Shown piece after piece: positions 29,001 to 43,868 of a DNA stretch of 64,000 nt. The notes beneath the pieces are model-generated. The model searched no databases and was not told where the DNA came from. It worked only from the letters and a program-made list of their open reading frames with translations. Both the position numbers and the translations under genes were made by a program. The DNA is taken from assembly GCA_023055505.1 (NCBI GenBank), contig JALIRH010000140.1, positions 620,001-684,000 on the forward strand. Direction: 5' to 3'. How positions within the stretch are numbered: the stretch's first letter is position 1; the number at the start of each line of letters is the position of its first letter. The stretch is from Callipepla californica brunnescens. Lineage: Eukaryota; Chordata; Aves; Galliformes; Odontophoridae.

Positions 29001-32000
29001 GCCTTTTCTTTTTTCTTTTGCATTTTCATATGCAGCCTTTTTGTTTTCTACTCTGTCTTCCCCTGTAAGCCCCTGGTATTTCCCTGCCTGACACTGAGGC
29101 TCTACAGCTCCTATCAAAGACCTCATTCTGTACTGTGTCCTTCTCCATTAGCAATTTTCACCATTAGTGTACCCTGAAGCTATCTACTGAAAGTGTTATT
29201 GCCCAATAAAATTGTTACTTCCTAAATTAACTTCAGTCTAGAACAGAAATGTCAAATGGCCAGAGACACATAAGCACTATTTTTTGAGGACTGTTCCAAA
29301 CAGCATTTGGCTACTTCAAGTATCCTTTAACCATTAATTGTTAAGTAGCTCCCACAACACCATTAAAAGACACTTTCTGAGGAACCTATAAAATCAGAAA
29401 GTACCAAGTTCTTTTTAACTTAGATATCGCTGAAGATTTATTTGTAATGACAAGCCACCATCTTTGCTGGCAGAACTGAAATATCCCCAGCCAGCAGTGA
29501 TGGAATGAGGAGCTTACAGAGCACCCTCCTGCTTCACGCCAGCTTCTCCTTGCTGGTTATCTGCCAACTCTCAAGGCCAGGAAGAGCTGATACTGCAAAG
29601 CTTCAACATCACCAAATACTTAAATGCATTTAAGATGATCCCAGGCCAATGTGAAATGAGTAAATTTTACCTGAAATAAGTAAAAACAAGCTTATTGCTT
29701 GTCTACGGTACAGTTATATGATGAACATCTCATCCTTGTACTCACAAAGGAGCACAAATAGAGGACAACAGATGGGGGAGCCCAAACACACTGCAGGTTC
29801 ACCTCCACATATGCAGCAGAGCACAGGTGACCCAGGGCAGTTAGGAGACCGAGCAAAGGATGCAGAGTAAGGGACACCCTGCCTGGGCCTCTCCCAGCAC
29901 GACACCAGGAAACTTAGCCCCAGTGTTCTGACGTGAAACCCACCAGAATGCAGCAACAGGAACATCTTCCCAAAATGCCTTTAAATTTAGGTGGAGGTCA
30001 TTGTCTATGAACACATTACAGGACGCAGGCAAAGAGCATTTTGGCAGTGTGTCACTTAGGGGATAAACCAACACACACAAAAAAAAAAAAGATTGTGATC
30101 ATTTTTTAGTAAGTATGAGCGAGCATTTGAGCATTCACAAAGATGCAGACAGATGAGACAACAAGCAAAAGACCTTGGGGAAGCACATCTCTGGGAAAGA
30201 CTGTGGGGCCTGAAAGTATGAAGAGGCAAGAGCTCTATTTGTGTACCTTCATGCATGACACCACAGGGGTATGGCTACTAGAGAACCAAGAGAGACCTGC
30301 CTACCTCTGCATTTGTGTGTGAGTACACATAACTGGATGTAGATGTGACTACCAGCAACTGGAGTAAGGCTGTGCCCTTGGGCTCATATGCTTATAGCTG
30401 CTAGCTATTGGAGAAAATGGGATCTGGGGACACTGAGTACCTAAGACCAGCTGCCAGGGAGAACTACAGTATATGTATGTCTGTACACTTACTACTAACA
30501 GACTTTCATCTTAACTACACAGAGGAGAAAAAAGGATGATGCCACTGGTGTTGTCCAAGTTCACATGAGTGCTGACTATGTCTGGGTCATTCTTTCTGAA
30601 TGTTAAACCTATATGCGGTGATGTACGCATGTGCTTTATGGGTATGAAGTCTGCCAGGAGTAACTACTTGCCACTGTCTAGATGTAGAGCACAGAGCTAC
30701 AGCAGCATTGTCTCCTTCAGTTGCCAGATTCAACCCTTCCTAGCACAATCAGTTGCTTCTGAATCACTAAATGTTCCGGAGTTGGGCAGCTAAAACTTAA
30801 AATAGAAAAAAACAATGGCAGATATGTTGCAAAATTTAGATTTCTTTAAATTTCAGTCCTACAATTTTTGACTGTGCCTAGTCTAACACCTTCATTGGGT
30901 CCATCTTATGTGAGATGAACAGTCAGTACATGTTAAAATGGATGCAGTAATGAAATTCTGATACAGGCATTCATAAAGTGATTGCAACTTCATCACTATA
31001 TATAAAGCATTTTATATTTGGACCTTATACTTTTAGCCACAGGATACATACATACTGATTGTGTTGATTAAACAGAAATGCTATTGTTCTCAGAGTCTCA
31101 GATCAGTACTGAGAGTCAGGCAAGAGCTATGCACACAATTATTTCCTACGTACGTTTAAGCCTTAATCCAGCATCCAAATGAAATTAAATCATTGTGAAG
31201 GTTAAAGACAAATATTGCTATTCAGCAAGAAATTCTCAAATCCAGCCATAATGGTAGCTTTGCTGTGTAACAGAGCAAAACATCTTAATTGATGGTATGT
31301 GGAAGTTTTTCTCTATTTTAATGAAGTTCTCAACGCTGAAATGCGTATTATACATCAGTTGGATTAGGTTGCCATTACAAATAAAGAAAAAGATATTTCA
31401 TGTTCCCTTTTCAATACAGAAACGTGCAAAAGACCAATAAATTAGTATTCAAACAAGTTAATGTGGAAACAAAATGTGGCAAAACATGTTTCTCCACAGG
31501 AAATCATTTTTGGTAGGATTTTTAATGCTTTTCTAAAGAAAAATCCTGTCTACAACACCATCATTTAAGTGACAAAAAAAATAAAAATACTATAATTGCT
31601 CTCTCAAGGCTACAGTTTAGCAATCCTTCCTTCTGACAAAGCAGTAAATACTTAGCTAAAAGAAACTAGATTATATGTAGGTATAGGCAGAGTTCTCCAA
31701 ACTCTGTTCTTTCTTTGCATTTACTACAACTGTATACAAGATCCATCAACGTGAAGGAAAACAAATGCATTAAAAAGGAAGGAAAAATATTTAAGTTGTA
31801 TATCAGATACGAAACACCTACGATGTGGTGTTGTGAAAAGTTCTTTCAGAAAGCCTAAGATCTTACCTTATAAAGTCCCAAGCTAAAGACAGATTAAGAG
31901 CCCTTGAAAACAAGACTAATCTTCATAGTTGCAAACTCACTCTGCTGATGGAGATCACTGAGGATACAATTAATTTTATTACTTTGCTTACTTTTCTAAG

Positions 32001-33736
32001 ATAATGTAAAAAATAAATTGAGGCTTTAGGTATTACAGTTACAGGTGCTTAGCAACAGCTACTAAAGTGAGACAGAACTGCACAGCTAAGGTAAAGAGCT
32101 GATCTCACTGTGAAATAATGAGGTAATAATCACAATTCTCTTCTGAGCTTCACTAAACTAAGAGCAACTTAGCTTTAAGCAAGCTACTCAGAGAAGTATC
32201 TTGGTAGGACTTCTTGATTTTGCTTCAGCTAGACTTCTGCAACACAGACGCTAACTGTCTGTACTAAATCTGATTGCTTCACTTTTGTCACTTTCATTTT
32301 TTATTGATGCCACTTCTCTCAGATCACTTCACTGAGAGCCCAGCTCACATATCAGGATCTTAGAACAGGTTTTTTATTACAATCCATGTCACTGGATGCC
32401 TAAATCATGAGGCTGGGAACTGTAAAGTAGTTCAAGCGGTCTGGTTCTATATTTGAAAAGTATATTGTCAAGAAGCCCAGTTCTGAAAACTGGGAAAATC
32501 TGTACGTCTCATTAGAACTACTGCAGGAGAATCATCTGCTTTCTTTTCTTTTCCCCTGCCTATTACTACTTTCTTCATCATTTCTCTCATCCTGAATTCT
32601 TTCTAGCATTTTTTTCCACTTAGACTAGATCCAACTACAGAAAAGGTTCCAGATTTGTTCATTTATGCTTCTTTAATTTATTTTTCTCTTTGCATTTAAA
32701 GCGGAACCTCTTAGTTTAGCGTTCTTTAATTACCAGTGAAGAGTCAACAGGTATCAACTGAAAAAGACAAATACAGCCTTCCAAATTACACTGCTATGTC
32801 ACATAAAAAGGAAAGAAAAGGCAGTAATAAATTCTTCTGCAATTACTCAGAAATCTCATTTTAAAATGCAGAAGAGTTAGTTTTAGGACTTGATGTAGAA
32901 AGATAAGATGGTATTACATTAGGGATCTAGGCAGGCTCAAGCAATGGCCCAAGAGAACATCATGAGATTCAACAAAGGTCTTGCACCTGGGTCTCAGTAA
33001 CCCCCACTACAAATACAAGCACACAATCATGAATCACATTAGTAAATAACAATGAATAAAACTGACTATTCTTTATGAAAAATGAACTCTTCTACATGCT
33101 AGATACTAGGGACTGCATGAATAAACCAGTCTCCATACTGACCTTTAGTTGGTAGCATTTTTTGAGCTTCCCTAGAACATCTTCCCTTTAATATTCACAC
33201 TGAAGCATTCTTTAAATATTTCCACTGCACAAGTAAAGCCTTTTACTCAAGCAGAGACACTAATAACCTTAAAGTTGTAATGAATTTTCATAAGGCATAA
33301 AGGAAAGAAGAGAGTTACTTCTCAGATGAAGTTTCATGCGTTAATCACTTTTTATAATCGCCTCAGACATTAATCTTCAGATATGCTAAAATATTTGTGA
33401 CAGCAACATGAGATCCTCAAGTCTCATATGCACCGTAAATACAGAGTTAAATTCTGGCCTCTCAGCATAATCTCTGAAAACAAAATGCTCTGTGGTTTGA
33501 TATACTGCATCTTATTTTTGCACAAAATTGAGATAATTGGGCTTACCATAGGGATTCTTTCACATTTCTGGTATCAGTATGGTCTGAGAACTACATATTA
33601 TTCATCAGTATTGGCACTATATTCTGTCCTAGTCAGAATATGGGAATTATTACCCTATGCAGTGTATGTACAATGTACATGAAAGAAGAATTTTACAAAA
33701 AAATAAATAATCTAAACAGAGCAAACTATATTATTT

Positions 33737-34200
33737 CACAGAATCATAGAATCACCAAGGTTGAAAAACATCTGCAAGATTATTCCGTCTAATCATCTAC
33801 CTGCCACCAATATTTCCCACTAAACCATGTCCCTCAGTACAACATCTAAACATTTCTTCAACACCTCCAGAGGGATGGTGACTCCATCACATCCCTAGGC
33901 CCCTCATCCCAGCAACTGACCGCTCTTTCAGAGCAGTATTTCTTAACATCCAGCCCAAATCTGCTCTGGCACAACTTGAGCCCATTCCCTTTAGTCCTAT
34001 CACCAGCAACATGGAGAAGAGGTCAAACTCCACCTCACAACTATTTACCCTTGGCCAGTTGCAGAGAGCAGTAAGATCTCCCCTGAACTTTCTTTTCCCC
34101 CAGACTAAACAACCCCATTTCCCACAGCTGCTCCTCATAAGACTTGTGCTTCAAACCCCATGCCAGCTTCATCGCCCTTCTCAGAACATGCCCTAAGGCC
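33737..34200 (-). mobile_element. CR1 LINE 3' fragment
   Basis: The plus strand begins with the reversed CR1 terminus CACAGAATCATAGAATCACC and continues through decayed CR1 text such as CACCTCCAGAGGGATGGTGA, CTTGAGCCCATTCCCTTTAG, GATCTCCCCTGAACTTTCTT and CCCACAGCTGCTCCTCATAA, ending near CTTCTCAGAACATGCCC. About 460 bp remain, all 3' region. Frames seen across it are chance. Confidence 0.92.
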
Positions 34201-34650
34201 ATTAGAAAAATTATGTATAATTAAAATGTAGTGAGCATGACAGTATGTGCATGTATAAAATATGCTTCTCTATCTTTGATGTTAATAAATTTACAAACAT
34301 TTATAAAAAAAATAAACACACTAAGACATTTTAGTTTTTAACATTATCAGAGAGGGAGTGAAACAACAGACACGAATTCCCTGGTGACTGTGAAGTACAG
34401 GTACCTGAAACATGGAGGGTTGGAGCTGAAATGTGTTCTAATAATCTTAACAACATGGAATGTAGTACCATATATTTTGTATCTTACAGAGTTGTTGGAT
34501 ACTGCTGAAGTTTAACTGAGGGGCTGGAATGGACAGTGATGAACATGAGACATGATGTCAATAGCTGACATACATCATTATTCAAAACAGAGTAGCTAAA
34601 CACTGTCTTGTAGAAACAACAATAAACAAAACTGCATGAAAAATTGTAGG
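34201..34650. other. Unique AT-rich sequence between CR1 and LTR
   Basis: No repeat family or gene recognised. Confidence 0.55.
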
Positions 34651-35193
34651 TGTATCATGGTTTTATGATTTTTGTTATTGGTATTCCACATCATAACATC
34701 ATATGAGACACTTGGAGTTAAGAGTTAATGCCCTAGTTCCACAGACCAACGTATTTCCAGGTACCTGGCTCACAGAAGAGAACTACATGCCCCAGAGGAC
34801 TTTGCATTCCTGTTTTCCACACAGACAGAAAGACAAAACCGCATGCAAGTCCTGAGACTTCCTCTTTTGCTTTTCATCTCAGCAGTGGAAATTCCCTAGC
34901 CATCTCACCTTCAGCTTTAGCATAAGGCCTTCAGATTTTGGACACTCTCCCATTTTATTTCACTTATTAGCATCAATTTCAATTATATTGAATTACACTG
35001 TATTATTCTGCATTCTGATATCTTATCCAGTAAATTAGTTTTCCTCCTCAGATCGTTGGCACTGTTTTGTTTTTAGGCCCATCTCCCTACTTTCTCCGTT
35101 TTCCCCCTTCCCTATTCCCAGGGCATGTGTCCACAGGTCCCCCCATCCTATTAGTCACAGAACTGGGCTGAACTAGCTCACAAACTGTTGACA
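34651..35193 (+). mobile_element. Probable solo LTR of an avian endogenous retrovirus
   Basis: The stretch starts TGTATCATGGTTTTATGATT and ends CACAAACTGTTGACA, so it has possible TG...CA ends. Its interior (GTTATTGGTATTCCACATCA, GAGTTAATGCCCTAGTTCCA, CCAGGTACCTGGCTCACAGA, CCCCAGAGGACTTTGCATTC) resembles, from memory, LTRs common in the chicken genome. The layout also fits an LTR: an AT-rich zone with a weak polyadenylation-like AGTAAATTA at about 35030, then a pyrimidine-rich U5-like tail. I could not find a matching target-site duplication with these ends, and no internal retroviral sequence flanks it, so the exact boundaries are unsure and it would be a solo LTR. Confidence 0.55.
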
Positions 35194-38100
35194 AGGCGTG
35201 ATTCAGCATTGTTCTGAATCATATGGCTGTATCTACACTGATTAAACATGTGCCATTCTGATTTGGTGCCTTCAGCTCATACTGGAGTCAATTACTAGAA
35301 AGATTTACATATCTTTCTCTACATAAGATAGAGTTTTATTTCTCCCATACTAAATATATTTCAGTTGTATTTTTTTATACTGCATACATCTCGAACAATA
35401 ATTTATATTCATAAACAATGGAACATAATATTGTGAACTGCGATAGACAAAGTGACGTTTATGTCTCCTTTACATTGAAGCTGATTAGGATAATGCTAAA
35501 GAGTGTTATGTATTTGTATATCTATGGCGTAACATCATAAGGATATATATAATTACTAATTAAAGAGCACACGTACATGATTAAGTTACAGAAATAAAAT
35601 GAATTCAAATAAATTAAGAAACTTAAATGATACTACAAATCAGAACTGTAAAAGGTGCCAAGTCTGTGTTATTATCCTCTCTTAGAGAAATGAATTCTCC
35701 TAACCATGCAACACTTCATGCGACACTGTACTTTGTAAAGATGGTTTGCTTGTACTATATAATTGTTTCTTGTAGAAGTAAGCTGGATGTTATTTCCAAA
35801 TACCAAATTGAAAAACGACCCAAACATTCAGCTATTTATGCAAGGTCAAGCACATGAAATTGCAGAAACTGCATTTATGTTCCTCTGGGAATTTTCATCT
35901 GTTTTCTGCCCTCACCTACTGCCTCTACATGATAACACACAACATTAGAAGAGACTAGTTCCAAACTAGCTTGCTCAAAGCAATTTTTAATCCTTGATTA
36001 AGTCTCATTTGATGCATATTTGAAATAACTACAAGAGCTCTACTTTCTGCAGTAATATTACAAGCAATATGCTGTCATGATAGTCTTACTTTAAATACTG
36101 TACGAAAGAAAAAGCTCTGTCTACACCACCGACATCCTCAGGAGCCCCCCTGATTGATGGGAAACAGACAGCTAGAATAAGCACAGCAAGAAGATGCTAT
36201 TCATACTGGCACTGCTAAGGTTGGTTCTGCCAGGGTCAGTATCAGTTCTGTGCTATAGAACAGCCCATGTACCTGCAAGCAATTCTGATGCATGGTCACT
36301 GCTTCCACAAAATGACATGGAGACAGGTTTCTCCAGGACAAATTCTATTTACTGCCCATGGGATACAGATATACTTATGTTCCTTTCTCCATAGGAATGT
36401 CAATTTTAGGAATTTTCCATGCAAGGTACAACAAACAACACAGACCACAGTTTCTCTAAGCCTGAAATAAAATCCTGGATAGTTCTGATAATCAGGGTAC
36501 ATAATTTTAATAAAAATAGTTGAGATAGCAGGGTGATTGCATGGGTTGATCCTGAGATCCTAGCCTCTCTGAACAGTAACAGCCCCTGTGACTACAAATG
36601 TCCAGAAGCGCGACCCACACTCCATTGACATCAATGACAAGGCTTCTATAGGCTTCAATGAGAGAAGAATCATCACTGTATGTGGACTGAAATTAATTAT
36701 ACACCTGACTTGCTTCTATAAGGAGAAAGAAAATTGGAGAGTGCAACTACTGGCATGGTTCAAGAGAAGAAAAGACGACATGCCTTTGGGAGGCTGTGCA
36801 TGGCCATCAATATGTTCAGGATAAGACTGCAAAACATTAGCTTTCATTCATGTTACATCAGATTGCATTATGTCACACTGTCTTACATCTCATCTGACAG
36901 GCTCTATTCTGTTACAAAACATAACAAGACAGAGAAAACAGAAAAGATTTGAGGAGAACATGTTTACGTTAGTAGAGGTGACTAGTCAATTAGCAACTAC
37001 CATAAAACAAGCTTAAATTAGTTTAAAATGTTTTTTTTATTTTTTTTACTGTTAATGACAAAAAACTTGCTAAAGTTGCATTTCTATGCAACCAAATATA
37101 AATTATTAATTCAACACACATCATCCTGGTTAATAGATTACAGCTGCACAATTTACTGTTGAAATTCAGAAAGTGCTCACCTCTAGCATGCCCCTAGCAC
37201 ACCTGCCTCTCAGCTTACCACGCTATTTAGAACTTTCCTTACTCTAGGGGAATGTAATCATACATATATAAAAAAACATTGAACATATGGCTCTTGTGGC
37301 AGAAACTGGAAAATTGAATTTCCCACACTTGTTTGCTGGACAGACAGCCAAATTCTGTTTCATGCTTCAGCTAAAATGCAGTAATTATAATATCCTCTGT
37401 GTCATTGTAACCTGCACTTGAAAAAGCCGTATAATTTACAGTAGGCTTGTGAGTTGGCATCATTCAGCCCATACAAACAATGTTCTTACAATGTCACAGA
37501 AAAGAATGAAGAATTAGCATGCTTTGAAAATAAATGCAAGGTATTCTACATTTTATAACAACAATTTGGTGATGATAGCCATATTTATTATAAATAAAAT
37601 GATTAAAAAGTTAAGCAGTTGTCATTTGTGATTCTTGCCATTTGATATAAGAGCTATTTTTCTGTATTTGCATTTACAAAGTGTTGATTCTTTAGGCTAT
37701 TAAAATATCTGGAGTCATTAAAGAGAACATCAAAGGTCGCGTATCAAAGCATATCCACATTACAATCACAGCACATGGAGAATGAGACATCCTGCCACTT
37801 CCCAAATCTCAAGGTCTTAAGAAAAATCTTATCAACAAAACAGGTTTATTACTAAATATCTTTATCACAGCAATGCCCTCTTCAAGTCAAATGTCTTTTG
37901 TGTCATGCTCTGTGGATTTTCAGTTGATGTAAGCTGGCATGTTTTCACTAGCTACATCACATCAGATCAGCCATAGTACTATTTGAGTTCCCAGCACAAA
38001 CTGATCTTGCTGTCCATCTTTCCTCCTAACTTTCTTCCTACCTTTCTTCGCTCACTCTTTCCTTTCTTCAGTTTTCAAATACTTACTTGCAATAGCATTT

Positions 38101-41100
38101 CATGGTTTATTCTCAAACTTTATCTTTTAATGTAGTTCTATTAATTGCCTTGATATTTCCATGTTTCTAAGGCAAAACACTGCATATGCAATTGGTAATC
38201 AAAGAAATCGCAAGGAAAAGGTCTAGCTGCCTACTGTACTTGTTAAAGCTTTTTCTAGATTTTCGGTTGTTTAGTTGCATAATGAATCCAACAAATACCG
38301 AATTTCAGCTGCATTTCACTTGCTTTGCTCTACAGAAAGTCTACTGCATAAAAGGAAGTAGTTGCAGAATGTCTTCCTGGTACTGAGAAATCCCAGGTAA
38401 CATGGGGACAGGCGCACGTGTCAAAGTTACATCCAGTTTTGCATGCAAAGCAATGGACTCTAAGTTACCTACTAGGAATCACTAGAACAATTACAGTCAC
38501 TGCAGAGTTCGTAAAAAAGCCAGAAAAGTGAACAGTGTTGAAAATCATTAAAGTTAGAGAAAACCAATAGAAAGTGCCATTGTATGCATGCTCACTGTTA
38601 ATATGAGCCCTGCAGCATGTTCAGGTCTACAAACTTCTCAGAAGCAGTGCAGAAGGATGACTAAAGGTATGAAACAGACTCCCCCAGAGGAAGACCAAAC
38701 AGACTCAAATTTTCCACTCTCCAGCAGATATAGCTAAGAAATGAGATCCACAGAATTGTAAGAAAAATACTTTTTTCCTGTTACTCTGCTGTTTTTTCTC
38801 ATTTTTCATTACTCAAAACCTTTCTGCTAATACATTTGAAACAAAAAGAGATGCTTTTTTAGTAAGCGCATAACGAAACAGTGGAACTCAATTCAACCAG
38901 AAAGCAATTATACTGTAGCAAAAGAGAAATAAGCTAAGGAAAAGAACTCATAAAACTCTCAGAGTATTTTAAAAGGAAATATACAACCTCTGGCTCAGAA
39001 AGTTCCCTAGACACTTATTTCTAAAATAAAGGAGGTATATTTTGGAAAGTATGTTCACATGGTTCTTAAAGTTCTTCTTTCCATCCACTACTAGCCATGG
39101 CATAGATAAAATACCAGACACTCTGGTCAGACCTAGTATGCTCTTCATATTCTTTTCTGGAGATACTGCTGAAGTGGGAATATCCCACTCTTTAAGCTTT
39201 TTAATAGTTTATATGATTTAACTTCTTTTCTTGATCAAAATATATATTAATATAAGTTGCTCATTATTAGGAAAAATACCAACTACTCCTAACCATTGGC
39301 TGGTGCCCTCATTGAGTGCATTTACATACTTAGTATATACTTGTTACTGTTTCTCTGGGATTCTTTTTAATTTAAAGAAAATATTACTATAGCCAGGCTG
39401 AATAACAGTTTCAGCTGATCAACATTAGCAGTGATAGTAGTTCCTACCAACTGAATGTCTTGAGCTGAGCATTTACAATAAAGAGGATTTCGAAACTTGC
39501 CATTGAAGCATTCATACCATGGGAGCTTTGGCAGAGAAAATATTTGCATAAATTATTTTTATCACCACCATGAGACTATACTAAGCCATAATTTATTATG
39601 AATGAACCATCTCTGTCTGATTAAAAAAATAAATTTAGTTTTCTAAGAAGCCCCGTTTTCATGGACTCTGGTCACTAACCACCACCTGCTATTTTTTAAG
39701 AGCATAGCTATTTCATGCTGACTGTTCTAATAATACAGTTTTGATACACGTGCAGACAAGTATTTTAAAATGATCTTAGAAACTTCATTTTGGATTCTGG
39801 CATTCACACAGGAACTATATAAGTCACTTACTGAACTAGCTGAACTTGCAGTAAGTATGTTGCAGAACACTGCAAAAAAAAAGTTTAGTAAAATATCAGT
39901 GATTTATAGTAATTTTTCTGATTTTTTTTCCTTCAGAAAGACAAAAGGCTGTATTATTCAGGGCACACATTTTTCTCTTACTGAAGCTTAACTCTTTGTC
40001 AATTAAGATACAGCAACTTACAAAATAATTGGATAATAGCCAACTGCACAGTGGGATAAAGTGTCTGAAACCTTGAAACGATGAGCTACCATGGCAGGAA
40101 AATATTCCTTGAAGTAAAACTCGGGGTAGATTGCTGTTCTCAAATATAATCTGCTCTAATGCATTTACCTTTCAAAAAGGGTAATAACTGAGATGGTTGA
40201 CAAAATCCTTCAACAAAACACAGATTTTCCTCATGCTGTATGTGTGCAGAACCATGACACCAAGCTATGCTCAAAGTACAGACAGGAATTTTCCCCTTAT
40301 AAAGGTATTTGCATAAAAGGAAGTGAGAGTAGATGCACATTTTAAGCATTTCCTAATTGTGAGGGATCTAATCAATTAAAAACCTGACCGAATCAAATGT
40401 CAGTGATATATTTCTGTACAGTTGTCCTACGTTTAAGAACTGACAACCAATGAGTAATTTGCAAAAAAAACAACCAAACTAATAATTTCAGAAATAAACA
40501 TAACACTTAGTGAGTTTCAGTATTTGTTTTTTCTTAATATTTCAAGCAACAAAGTTCTTACTTCTCTGGCAAAACAGCACCAGCTTTTCCCTCATCTGAC
40601 TGGTGAACATTCTAACATGATAAATCTTTATTTGGATCTTTTTCTTCCACATTAAAAACAGTCATTAGTAAAATTATTTCAAATGAAATTCCATTCACAC
40701 AGATATTTTTAGTTCATGCTGTATCAAGGGTACCTGCAGCAATGAATTCATTTTTTATTGCACTTATAGCCATAACTTCAATGAACACCACAATTTCTTA
40801 AAGGACTTGCATGATACTTAAGAACTGTTTTTCAGTTACTATACCAATATTCACATTCAGGGAAAATGTTAAATGTTAAAATACCACATATGTTTGTCCA
40901 GTTTTATCTAAGGAAAAAAAAAAAAATCAACATATATCGTTATGCTTTATTTGATACTGAAGCTGGAGTTAAAATGCACATGGAAGGTGGAGTCACTGTA
41001 TGTCTCCAGTATCCATATGAAACCACGGTTAAAACAGTCTGCCCCAATACTTAATATTTTTGCTTTTGTATTCTAGTTTTAGAACAGACAAAATCACCAC

Positions 41101-43823
41101 TGTTTCTTTCCTCAATAAGCATGGTAAATCTTCACATCATTTCTGAGACTGAACAGAGCATGTGATTACATCATTCTCATAAATTAACTGCACATACCCC
41201 AGCCCAGCAGTGACTTTTCTGTCCTGACTTCCTCCCAGTTGCATTGGTTTGGAGTACAATGTCATAAATAAATAGGTTTTTTTTGTTTCTTCTTTTATGA
41301 GAATCATAGTGTGCACAAGTATCATACAATAAGGAAAACAAATACATCCACAAATAAAAGTCGGAAAGCAAAGAAATATCAGAAACTGAACACTTACAAG
41401 TGCTAGCATGAATAATTAGAAGTACAGTGAGAAAGACTGAGGCAAAGAAAAGCAGATGATTTGTTAGAGCTGTTTGGCTTGCCTTTCAATAATCTTGGGG
41501 AAAAATATATATATATGTTCAAGCCCAGAGCCATAAATAATACAAAACATGGGAGAAAGCACAAACTGAAACAATACCTCTTTGTTTACACACTTTATAT
41601 ACTCTTTAAGTTAGTGATCACATATGTATCGTATAAAAAATTCTCTCATTCACATCCAACCTCCAGCCATTAGCAAATCAGTCTCCTTTCTTCACATTAT
41701 TCTCTCAATGTTCTCAAAATTCCCTCCTCAAGACTATAATAATTCTTCTCCACATCAATGGAAAACTTTAAAAAGCAGCAGATTAAAACTAAATTCCAGA
41801 ATTTTTACCTAAGTCACAGCAACTTTACCAGTTCAGTTCCTCCAAATTGTAAACCTTGCCAAAAGAAAATTTCAGACAAGTAGACATAATGTATATTCAG
41901 TTTCTTTTAAAGAGGGATTAAAATTTCCACACAAAGAGGAATCCGTCTGGAATTCAGCACTCAGAATATACCACGAAAAATGATTAAACAATTTTGACTC
42001 CTATCTAGACCTAAAGCATCTGTCTCAGAGAGGCATGTAAGGTTTAGCTAATTCAACTGAAATCTAAGCAGAGTTCACAATTGTTTAAAATATTAAAATT
42101 CAGTACTTAGCCTAATTTCATAACAGTCTAGACAAAAAAATTAGAAATAACAAACGGTACTCAAGTATTATTAGGTAGCAAATTTTATTCTTTTTTTCCC
42201 CTCACTGTGTACTTATTCAAAATTAAGAGATTCTAAAATATGTCAACTTCTTTTGCTTCTTTTTTCTCCTTTATTTTCTATAGAAAAAGATGACGTACAA
42301 TTATCCAATACTGGATACTATAAAAAGTCACATTTTAAATGGAGCATCCCAGTTTTATTTCACGAAATTCAAATTCTTCTATGAGCAATGTTTTCTGTCA
42401 CGTGTAATTTAAGCTGCAAATAACACTTCATCATCTGTAACATAATCTAAAGACATTCTTTCAGAATTCAACTAACTTCAAGTCGAAAATTTTATACCTC
42501 ACAGACCAATTGTCCACATTCTGCAAGATCAATTAAAGCCTTTTTGAATGTATGAACCCATTCCATATGTTTTTTTCCCCATAATGTCATTGCAAAACAT
42601 TCTTATTTTACATGCATCATTTTCCAACACAGACTCAGTTTGGTAGAACAACTTCCTAGAAACCTTAACGGCCACAGATTCTGCCTGAATGCAAGAACAC
42701 TGTAGATGGGATTCCTCTCACTTCACTTTAAGCACCCAAAGTTAGTCATGTAATCTAAACTAGTAATCAAGCCTCCCATTTTAGAGATGGTTGAATATTT
42801 CAGTAGTGTGACTCACTCCATTTCAGCTTAGATATAAAGTTTACTAAGATATGAATCACCTCTAAACATCTTTCTCAATTATCTATCTAGCAAGATAAGA
42901 TTAGACTAGATATTTAACTCTTACACAGCTAACTTGAGAGAAATAGCAATATAAATTTACAGTTTAACAATGCATTTAACTATGCACTAAACTAGTATTA
43001 GAAAATACATGCAACTCAATTGCCTTCTCCAGGAGATCTCATACACTTAACACAGGCATCAGACAGATACACTACTACTGAAATACACTAATTTTAGCAC
43101 TTTTATGGGGCTGTGTGAAATCGATACAAGGAACTAATTTGATCTAATATACAGTCCCCAAAGCGTATTTTCCATACTACGTTTACTTAATATAAATTAC
43201 AAAGATTTTAGCAAAATAAATTAACACCAAAAGATTATGTATTATTTTTCTAAATTACAAAGAGCAAAATGTAAGTACACTAAGTACATTACAACTGAAA
43301 GGAGAATCCTCCCAAGACTTTATTTGCTGGAAAGCTAGTAGTAATAAGATTTAGCTTAAAAGAAAATAAATATTTTTAATTTAGAATGTTAGTGTCTTCT
43401 TCAAGAAGACATTAAAAAACATTTATGAGAACTTCCTTTAGGAATATGTTCATATTTATTCTTTAATGTAGAGGAAAAGGAAGAAAGTGATCTTTTGGTC
43501 TTATTTAGCTCAATGGAGAGTCCAGTGATCTAAGCAGGACTTCATGATGGGAGAAGCTGAAAGTCTGTATTAAAGAAGTATTTTGAAATACATGTTTTTC
43601 CTAATCCATACTCTTCAAAAGAAAAGGAAGCTTTATATCCTGGTTTCAGCTACATGAAGGTGTAGAAGACCTCATAATTATAAGCAGACTTATTTTTTAA
43701 TATTTCAAAAAGAAGCAGTAGAAGGCCTCCCAAAAATACATGTATCATATGTATATACAAGCAATCACAAACACATTTTCATGTTGAATGCAAGAACTGC
43801 ATTTATAAACCAGATTCCATGCA

Positions 43824-43825
43824 CA

Positions 43826-43859
<34 letters not shown>

Positions 43860-43868
43860 CAAAAAACC
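43824..43868. repeat. CAAA-rich low-complexity tract
   Basis: Units of CAAAA and CAAA followed by a run of A residues. It is a degenerate simple repeat. Confidence 0.85.

Larger units (their letters stand above)
23575..33736. other. Unique intronic sequence with a (CA)12 and GC-richer patches
   Basis: Mostly AT-rich and featureless. It holds (CA)12 at 28173..28196, a GC-richer block at about 28676..29000 and a milder one at about 29740..30260. Open frames of 60-118 codons occur on both strands here, but none shows a domain, codon bias or splice context. Confidence 0.6.
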
